NCBI GenBank assembly: GCA_009746045.1
Contig: RPFO01000348.1
Location: 2,191,189-2,255,188, forward strand
Reading direction: 5' to 3'
From: Mesostigma viride
Taxonomy: Eukaryota; Streptophyta; Mesostigmatophyceae; Mesostigmatales; Mesostigmataceae
DNA length: 64,000 nucleotides
The translations under genes were made by a program, and so were the position numbers. Positions 56,837 through 64,000 of this stretch are shown one piece after another. The notes below the pieces were generated by a model that saw only the letters and a program-made list of their open reading frames with translations, did no database searches and was not told where the DNA came from. Within the stretch, counting starts at the first letter, position 1; the number at the start of each line of letters is the position of its first letter.

Positions 56837-57463
56837 TCAACGGACGGCGAAGTCGGCCTCTTTCGCGAACACGTGGATCACGTAATTCGCCACATTTTTC
56901 GCGTTTTTCTTCTCGGTATTCACCCATTCTTGCGGACTTCGGACGATGTAATCGACCGTGGACTCCGACGCTCCGACCGCTTTCACGATCGGGATCATCG
57001 GAGACAGCACCGCCGTCGCGTCCTCCCTCATGTCGCGTTCGAAGACGTACTCGAGGAACGGATACAATTTCTCGAATTGATCGACGTCGGAATTCGCGGC
57101 CTCGCGTTCTTTGCTGCCTCTGGACATTTTGTCGCGCGCGGATCGGAGGTCCGTCAATCGCACCGAGAACGCGTTGTGGACCGCCTGCTTCCACACCTTG
57201 ACGAGATCCACTTTGTCCGTTTTGGCCTTCTTGAGCGCGGCGTCGACGTCCTTCGAGTAATCCGCTTGCGCCTTTTTCGTGTCCTCGTCCTTCTTCTTCT
57301 GTTCCTCGGTCCTCTCGTCCGCCATGTCGGTGACGAAGTCGACGACGAACTTGGGCATCCGCGCCGCGAATGCGGGGTCGTTCCGCGTGTTCGTGTATAT
57401 CAGTGCCAGTAGGAGAGCGATGCAGACGAAGATCGCGAGGATGGTCACCGTTCCGGACGCCAT
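56837..57463 (-). CDS. Single-TM coiled-coil protein, 208 aa
   Basis: ATG 57463, preceded by tatatag. TM at residues 6-23 (VTILAIFVCIALLLALIY), then a long charged helix rich in Lys/Glu/Asp (ADERTEEQKKKDEDTKKAQA) and a second helical half. The end, SPQEWVNTEKKNA, resembles the DPQNWVKANPKNEA near the end of the 54631-55965 protein, so the two may be related. Virion membrane role inferred. Confidence 0.6.
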   Translation of the reverse strand: MASGTVTILAIFVCIALLLALIYTNTRNDPAFAARMPKFVVDFVTDMADERTEEQKKKDEDTKKAQADYSKDVDAALKKAKTDKVDLVKVWKQAVHNAFSVRLTDLRSARDKMSRGSKEREAANSDVDQFEKLYPFLEYVFERDMREDATAVLSPMIPIVKAVGASESTVDYIVRSPQEWVNTEKKNAKNVANYVIHVFAKEADFAVR

Positions 57464-57488
57464 CTATATACAGGACGGGCATATATTA

Positions 57489-57719
57489 TCACGTCTGCAT
57501 GGACGACATGAAACCCATCATATCGTGCGTCCCGTCATTCTGGCGAACGCTGAACGCCAGTCGATGAGCGGCGCCTTCGAGAAACTTCTCGGAAGCGACG
57601 CGGATGGGACCGATGTCGAACGGATTGACGCGGGAGAGGTTGGAATGATCTTGTTCCAGTTTGAGGCTCTTCGACACGACGAGTTCGGTGGCGATGATTT
57701 CGCGTTTTGTGGTCGACAT
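57489..57719 (-). CDS. Small protein, 76 aa
   Basis: ATG 57719 (MSTTKREIIATELVVSKSLK), with tgaatagtaa upstream. Soluble, no motif. It lies between closely packed minus-strand genes (12 bp to the next upstream gene). Unknown. Confidence 0.5.
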   Translation of the reverse strand: MSTTKREIIATELVVSKSLKLEQDHSNLSRVNPFDIGPIRVASEKFLEGAAHRLAFSVRQNDGTHDMMGFMSSMQT

Positions 57720-57730
57720 TTACTATTCAT

Positions 57731-58150
57731 TCAGAAAAGTTGTAAGACCGTTTTAACCATCGTGTTCGTGGTCATATTCCATTTCTGTAGTTCTAGTTCG
57801 TCGTTCGAGTTCACGACGAATCGATATCGCGTGTTTCCCGTCTCGATCTCTCCGACGGACGCCGATCCGCCTCCTCCTCCTCCGGATCCGATGGTAGCGA
57901 TACCGGCCGGATTGAATTGTATGGACGATCCTCCCGATCGTATGGCGATTCCAGTGCTGTCGAACACGATGGCGGGACTCGTGGCCGGGTCGAGCCCTGG
58001 CACGTCCGGTAGCATCAACGTCTTCCCATTTTCTGATAGTAGCCGGACCCCGGACGTCTGAGTGCGGTCTTCGCTCGTCGAGACGAGCGAATCGGTCTGC
58101 ACGTTCTTGAAATAGAGATAGCCTTTGGGCTCGACGGGGTTGGGCGGCAT
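57731..58150 (-). CDS. Fibre-associated or structural-like protein, 139 aa
   Basis: ATG 58150 (MPPNPVEPKGYLYFKNVQTD). Beta-rich, with a Gly run (GSGGGGGGS) and short repeats (IQFNPAGIATIGS). Its style matches the C-terminal region of the long fibre gene upstream, and it may be a separate cap or accessory structural protein. Unknown function. Confidence 0.55.
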   Translation of the reverse strand: MPPNPVEPKGYLYFKNVQTDSLVSTSEDRTQTSGVRLLSENGKTLMLPDVPGLDPATSPAIVFDSTGIAIRSGGSSIQFNPAGIATIGSGGGGGGSASVGEIETGNTRYRFVVNSNDELELQKWNMTTNTMVKTVLQLF

Positions 58151-58204
58151 CTCTTTCTACACACGAAATACCACACATTTATTTGCGAGACGCGTGACGC
58201 GCTA

Positions 58205-59397
58205 TCAGGGCTTATTGGACCATTGGGACACCACGTCCGCGTTCGAGCTGTACGTCGTGCCGAGAGAGTTATACCCGTCGTCCGTTGCTGGCACGGGGTT
58301 GCCTAGTAGAAGCGCGTCGTTTCCGGATCCATTAATTTTGACAAGCTGAATGGATTCGTCGTCGCCGATTCGAAAACCGTACGTCACGACGACGGGTTTT
58401 GCGAATTGTTCTACGTACCCATATATCTGTTGATTACCCTCGACGCGACCGCTACACAAGCGGATATTGTCGTACCATACGTCCAACGAGATACCGGCTT
58501 TGCCAAAAGTAAGTACGTTCGTTGTGATTGTAATGCCCATGATGCCGCTATACGGTGCCACCACCACCAAAGGAGTAGGAACCCCGTTAATGTACAATAA
58601 AGGAGATCCGGTGGATGTTACGCAGATACCGAGCATGAACGGTTCGGATGTTGTCAATGCGTACATCGATTCTTCGTAATTCGTACCGTCCGTCACTCTT
58701 ACCTTTCCAGTCTTCATGTAAACTTGTAGGTAAGAGGCATCCGACGTATTACCGAACGTAAACAGGAGGATATTCGACGATGTTAAAAAGCTTGCTTGTG
58801 GTATGACCTGGGCGATGATGGTAAACGGTTTTGTCATCGTGACGGAAACTGCTGCTCCACCCCCTGCCGTGCCCATTTTCAGTACACCGCTGCTCCGGCT
58901 AGCGCCTCCCGATAACGTAAAAGCGTGCGATGAAATAGTGCTCGTCAACGAGCTTGTGAAGTCCCATCGCGCGATGTCGGATCCCGTGGTCGTCCCGAGC
59001 CCCGAAAGGACGACGTCGGTCCCGGGCGCCTTTCTCAATGTCTTGTCGATGGTTCGAGTGAGGAGAAGCTGTCCTCCCTGGATCTGCCAATACGAGCCCG
59101 TGTGATCGCCTCGCTCTTGCGTCGTCCCTGCGTTCCACTTGATGGACCGTTCTACCGTGACGGAGTTCACACTACCATCACCGTCGACTTCGATGCCGGA
59201 CGCGGATGAGCCCGTATTCGTCGCCGACGCGACGGATAATATGCGAGCGTCGTCAACTTTCACGTTCGCCGCGCTCGGGCTGCCTATAGTAAAATCATAT
59301 GCCCCCCCCGCCGTAAATAAATTGGAAAGGGTGGTCAAGTCTCCTACGACCGCTTCAGTAAGGACTTGTTCGACGTTGTCGACGAGGAGATGAAGAT
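58205..59397 (-). pseudogene. 3' part of the split fibre-like gene, LamG-like end
   Basis: Continues in frame from 61407 across the AAGAT target duplication. The Met at 59338 is internal. It contains a second lectin/LamG-like beta domain (ARWDFTSSLTSTISSHAFTL, then WYDNIRLCSGR) and ends at 58205. Without the LTR element it would complete one protein of more than 1100 residues. As it stands it is probably untranslated, unless the element provides a promoter. Confidence 0.65.
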
Positions 59398-59922
59398 TGT
59401 TTAAAATATGTATAATGCGTTACTTGGTCAACATGATAATTGACGTAATTCATTAGAATTAATTAACGCATATTGGCAGCACGGCTATGGCATTGCCCTT
59501 GCCATCGGGCAGCCATTAGCCTAAATTGCTACATTGTCACTTGCTAGCAAGGAAAAAGGGGAGAGTTCGTGGAGTTGCCAACCCTAAAATCATGCACGGT
59601 GGCATGGGGTCGGCACTACCCTTGGCGACAATCTAACGGCTGGCACAAATGACAGGTCAGCATCACTAGTGGTGTCGAATGCATGCATACGGTGCACATT
59701 CTAGAAAGTACTGCGCACAGGTGCAGGCGCATCATGACGTGGACATAGGTACGGCCACTCTAATTATCGCCACACATATTGCACGCTCAGTGCCGGAATA
59801 GGACCATCGGCACTAAATATCTCACTCGCCACTATATAAAATGTGATGCGATAAGTTGGAATAGCACACGGCTAGACTACCTAGCATAAATACACGGCAA
59901 GAGGTGGGCATAACCTCAGACA
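59398..59922 (-). repeat. LTR (3' in element orientation)
   Basis: 525 bp, ending ...cagaca on the plus strand; contains an actatataaaatg TATA-like region near 59831. Confidence 0.9.
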
Positions 59923-60881
59923 CCCCCCTTGCACAGCTCATGCGTGCTCAAAAGAAACATGACACTCCTTCCTCTCCCCCCTCAATAACTAGGTAGGATA
60001 GCCGGGTACAAAACACCCTGGCATACCCCCCTTACACGGCTAACCATGGTGGGGATAAGGAGGTTCAAACTCAGTACCAGCAAGAAAGATGGGGAATCAG
60101 GCACCCCCCCTCAAGGAGAAGGTCCTTTCAGGTCAACGGCCAACAAAGGACTAGCTCAACTATGACAAAAAACAATGGCCGGCAGGTCATAAATAATCCA
60201 AACTGATTATCAACGAAATCTCGACAAAAGGCGCTCGGCTCATACACCCCCTGGCTCTTGGCTCTAGGCTCCTTGGCTCGGCGGCTCCTGGCTCAGCGGC
60301 TCTTACGGGCTCTCCCGGCACTGGGCTCACGGCACGTGGCTCTCGGGCAGGCACTGGGCGCTCGACATAAAAAGTCGAGTATAATAGTCTAGCGGATCAA
60401 TGCCGCTTGCCATAGAAGGCGATATCAGCTCGTAGACTCTGCGAAAATGGGCTTGAATCCTCACGGCTCACTGTGCCAGCAGCGGAATCAGCATCCGGAA
60501 CAATAAATTTGCTGTCGTCGAAAAAATAAAAAAGTTGGCTGTCCCCGCCCAGAACCAAACACGGACTTCAGGCATCCAGCGTCAACGCTTGCACACCATG
60601 CACACTGGCAGCTGCGGGTGTGCTCACGAATCTGTTTTACGCAAATATATGCAACACACCGAATCCAGGTCTGCTGGCAGCAACGCCAGCGGCACCAAGT
60701 GCTAGCTGCGCTGTCCTCGTAAATGGCTTGGCGGACTACAACGGCCGTGGCCAGACTCGCGCAAAGGCGAAACTCCAACGAAAGTGCCGGCGATGCAAGC
60801 ACACCTCGTCCTCGAGGTGGGAAGAAAATAATGCTCGCCAGGCAAAGGCTGAAAGACCATGAACCATCAGCTCCGATACCA

Positions 60882-61406
60882 TGTTTAAAATATGTATAAT
60901 GCGTTACTTGGTCAACATGATAATTGACGTAATTCATTAGAATTAATTAACGCATATTGGCAGCACGGCTATGGCATTGCCCTTGCCATCGGGCAGCCAT
61001 TAGCCTAAATTGCTACATTGTCACTTGCTAGCAAGGAAAAAGGGGAGAGTTCGTGGAGTTGCCAACCCTAAAATCATGCACGGTGGCATGGGGTCGGCAC
61101 TACCCTTGGCGACAATCTAACGGCTGGCACAAATGACAGGTCAGCATCACTAGTGGTGTCGAATGCATGCATACGGTGCACATTCTAGAAAGTACTGCGC
61201 ACAGGTGCAGGCGCATCATGACGTGGACATAGGTACGGCCACTCTAATTATCGCCACACATATTGCACGCTCAGTGCCGGAATAGGACCATCGGCACTAA
61301 ATATCTCACTCGCCACTATATAAAATGTGATGCGATAAGTTGGAATAGCACACGGCTAGACTACCTAGCATAAATACACGGCAAGAGGTGGGCATAACCT
61401 CAGACA
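60882..61406 (-). repeat. LTR (5' in element orientation)
   Basis: 525 bp; no difference from the other copy noticed by eye, hence a recent insertion. Confidence 0.9.
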
Positions 61407-63566
61407 AAGATAAGGCGCGCGTTTGTCTTTGCGGATAGCGAGGTTGAATGCTTTGCCCGCGGTCACTAAGCCGGCACTCGAACTGGCGGAAATCGAAGCG
61501 TTACTCAGTACGAGTTTCGAATTCGTGGTGTTGTACCGCACGTCGAGTGTTCCATATGACATGAGGGTCATGGTTGTCGATAGGGAGGTTGCTGTGAACG
61601 TGGCACTTATGTGAAACCCTGCATTCACACCGTCGGGCAATGTCGGCAAACCGGATAGATAGATCTGAGTGTATGCCATTCCGCCCGTGCCGGTGATTTC
61701 GAGTCGTCCGTTGGCAAATGCCGCGCTTCCGAAAGTCGCCAACGTGTATCCGGTGATCGTGTCTGTGTTCGGTGTCGCCGAGTCAAATTGCCACGTCGCG
61801 ACAGGGACGCCCGCAGGACTGGCGAGGAACACGACCTTGTCGGAAACGCTGACGTTGGTCGACGTCTGGTTCACACTGTTCACGTTCCCTGTCACGTTCA
61901 GGTTGCCGCGGACAGTCACCTCGCCGGTGGATGATGTCAGGTCGAGTCCACCTACGGACGTTGTGATCCTGCCACCGGTACCGGCGGTATCCGTAAGTAT
62001 CAGCTCCTTTTGGATCGCGACGGACGCCGGAGCCGTCAATTTCAAGACGGCGGCTGTCTTGGGCTGTACGGTATTCGATTGCACGTTGATTCCGTCGACG
62101 TTCACGCCGTACCCGGTCGCGCCCGCCAGCGTCAGCGCTTTGGATGCGCTCGTTACATTACCACCATTCGCGTTCGTCAACACGAGATCATTCGGTATTT
62201 TCACGTTCGTCCCGGCGGATAATGTCAGATCGGCGTTGCTCGTCGAGATCGTGGACCCCGTGACGTTCACCCCGGTGTCCAAGTTCACTCCGCCCCCGCC
62301 CGCGACGCTCATCAATGTCAACGGTCCAGTCGACGTCGTCACTTTTCCACCGTTTCCTGCCGTGCTCGTCAACACGAGATCTTTCGTCACTTTCACGGCA
62401 GAACCGGCGGATAATGTCAGATCGGCGGTCGACGTGATGGCCCCTCCAAGGACGTTGATGTTAGCGCCCAAATTCACTGCGCCAGACTGGCTCGTCAACG
62501 CCAACGCCCCGTTCGACGTCGTGACGCTGCCAGTTTCCAACACGACATTCTTCGCGATGTTGACGGAGGAACCGGCGGACAAGGTTAAGGAGGTGGTAGT
62601 GGAGGAGACAGTGGACCCCGTCACATTGACATTCGCGTCCAGGTTCACGCCGCCCGAAACGCTCGTCAATGCCAACGCTCCGGTCGACGTCGTCACCTTT
62701 CCACCCCCGCCTGCTGTTTTCGTCAACACGAGATCATTCGCGACGTTCACTGTCGACGCGGCGCTTAACGATAACGCGTCGTTCGTCGTGGATATCGCGT
62801 TATTGACGAACTTGACTTCTTCCACGGTGACGCTCGATCCCGTCACGCCCGTGTCTCCCGTGATCCATATGTGCTCCCCTTTCCCCGCGGCACCGCCCAG
62901 CGACCCCGCCTCGATCTTGGTGCATTTATCGGCGTTCGAGCCGTACGTGGTGGCGGAATATCCGATTTTCAATTTCGAATCGGGGTCTTGTCCGCGAGCG
63001 TTGAAGGACGGACATATCTCGACTCCCCCGCCCGCGGATATGCGAACTTTTCCGGAGGCGGACGCGTCGGCGGATAGACGCAATTGGGACTTGGTGAAAA
63101 GCTCGAGATCGTTCGCGTCTGCGTCGATCACTCCTCGCCATTCCGTCGCGCCCGTCTGAGGCGCCGTCCTTTGGCCAGTGGCGAACACCATCCCCATGAC
63201 GACTTGCTGGTTGGCATTTCCTGCATCTCCGCGGACCGCGAACGCGTCGGGTTGATCATTGGCGACCGTTTTCGCGGATTTGTGAGCGACCAATGTCGAG
63301 TTCGCGGCAATGACGCTATAATTGTCGTCTTGCCCTTTCAGCAACAGGTGTTTGGACGTGGACTTGTACTCGGAGTTCGAGGTCTCGATCGAGTCCGAGT
63401 CTCTGACATAATCCTGGAGCGTCTGCGTCGGGATGGACCCGCCCGCTCCCGTCACGAGATCGCCCGTGATCTGCACGTTCCCGTGAATCACGACCTTATT
63501 GGTGGCGTTCAACACCGACGTATCCGTACTGCGCAGAAGATTCGGTAACTGCCGGAGAATCTTCGT
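61407..63566 (-). pseudogene. 5' part of a giant-virus fibre-like gene, truncated
   Basis: The frame is open to 63803, but coding character begins only near 63566 (TKILRQLPNLLRSTDTSVLN), where the promoter-module repeat starts, and no ATG fits, so the 5' end is lost. After an N-terminal region with IHGNVQITGDL, five tandem beta-repeats of about 56-64 residues (starts near 62735, 62549, 62381, 62189, 62006) share DLVLT...GGKVTTSTGALALTS and LTLSAG. A LamG/lectin-like domain follows (about 61810-61420). Repeats of this type build trimeric fibres or adhesins. The LTR element at 59398-61406 splits the gene in the LamG domain. Confidence 0.65.
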
Positions 63567-64000
63567 GGGAGATTCTCCCACGGGACTCCCTGTCCAATGG
63601 GAGGCTGCCACGTGTCCTCCCTGGCAGTAACGGCCAATGGGATGCTGCCACGTGGCAGGAATCTTGGATCTGAGATTCAAGATTCCGTTTTCTCGTGGGA
63701 GACTAGCCGCCAATGGGATCCTGCCACGTGGCACCCTGTTGGGACCCGAGGGTGGTCCTGGCCAATGGGAGCCTGCCACGTGGCACCCATGGGTGTCTGA
63801 CACCGCCCTGTCCTATGGGATTCTGCCACGTGGCGGGAATCTTAGATTCCCTGACATGGAATCTCGGATTCTCTGACGAGAATACTAGATTCTCTGACAT
63901 AATCTCGGAAGTGTCCGCCTATGGGAATCTGACGCGTGGCACCCATGGGAATCCGGAATCTCGTGGGAATCTATGGGTCCCGCGGGACTCCCTGTCCAAT
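63567..64000. repeat. Array of CCAATGGGA + CTGCCACGTGGCA modules
   Basis: About six modules (CCAATGGGA near 63593, 63632, 63710 and 63761; variants CCTATGGGA near 63812 and 63919), each followed after two or three bases by ctgccacgtggca or a variant, then ggaatct and a short palindrome such as gtgggagattctcccac. The same words form the promoters at 22.9, 24.3 and 32.1 kb. No gene is supported here. Confidence 0.75.

Larger units (their letters stand above)
59398..61406 (-). mobile_element. Short non-autonomous LTR element (TRIM/LARD-like)
   Basis: Two identical-looking 525-bp LTRs (59398-59922, 60882-61406) with TG...CA ends and target duplication AAGAT (59393-59397, 61407-61411). Read on the minus strand, the primer site TGGTATCGGAGCTGATGG (60881-60864) follows the 5' LTR and resembles the complement of plant initiator Met-tRNA. 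A polypurine AAGGGGGG precedes the 3' LTR (59930-59923). The interior of about 960 bp has no gag or pol, so it must be mobilised by another element. It sits in the same orientation as the fibre gene. Confidence 0.9.

Noticed and set aside
1-64000. tRNA or rRNA genes
   Set aside because: None recognised by eye; the tRNA-like string at 60864 is a primer site. A tRNA scan would settle this.

Overview
The window reads as a piece of a eukaryotic nuclear genome, most likely a green alga or close relative, that carries a large GC-rich giant-virus insertion (Nucleocytoviricota-type endogenous viral element). Host signs are GT-AG introns, a chromodomain-bearing Ty3/gypsy element with target-site duplications, a second short LTR element primed by initiator-Met tRNA, LINE 3' remnants, microsatellites, and plant-type CCCTAAA motifs inside a CCCT array. 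Viral signs are densely packed intronless genes on both strands with overlapping or nearly touching ends, AATAAA directly after several stop codons, and families typical of large DNA viruses (DUF5767-like protein, a short TVYCG protein, MYND fingers, F-box-like protein, MSV199/nuclease-like proteins, SprT-like HExxH proteases, 2OG-Fe(II) oxygenase, single-TM virion-like proteins, a giant beta-repeat fibre). No major capsid, DNA polymerase B or packaging ATPase is in this window, so it is a fragment of the insertion. Species and viral family cannot be named from the sequence alone.

Layout. 1-5.1 kb: a possible exon, a 50-copy 30-bp minisatellite, a GC-rich 84-91-bp minisatellite, and an open frame ending in a USP-like (ubiquitin protease) domain. 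5.1-8.5 kb: gene-free, with three microsatellites that share flanks. 8.5-9.6 kb: a frameshifted protein kinase. 9.7-12.4 kb: dispersed repeats with long palindromes and a nested tandem array. 12.7-14 kb: an unknown 414-aa gene. 14-18 kb: weak exons, one spliced gene with an in-frame stop, and a LINE tail. 18.3-19.3 kb: an unknown acidic-tailed gene.

20.5-32.9 kb: first viral block (two MYND genes, a Pro-rich gene, two zinc-ribbon genes, a decayed nuclease-like gene). Its genes share a promoter layout: CCAATGGGA, then CATAAA-like TATA, then ATG 45-65 bp later. It is interrupted by a 1-kb inverted repeat with a 34-bp palindrome at its centre (25.4-26.4 kb) and by three tandem copies of a 1.72-kb unit (26.5-31.2 kb) sitting in the 3' end of a zinc-ribbon gene.

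32.9-58.2 kb: second viral block, about 20 genes, many with a TATA-like motif only a few bases before ATG (late-promoter-like). A nearly intact 8.46-kb chromovirus (34967-43429) splits one of its genes. 58.2-63.6 kb: one very long fibre-like gene cut in two by a 2.0-kb TRIM-like LTR element (59398-61406) and truncated at its 5' end, where a repeat array of CCAATGGGA plus CCACGTGGC modules (63.57-64 kb) begins. That module family also occurs at 22.9 and 24.3 kb, so the insertion appears to run from about 19-20 kb past the right edge. Broken genes, young retroelements inside viral genes and frameshifts indicate an integrated, decaying viral genome rather than an active virus.
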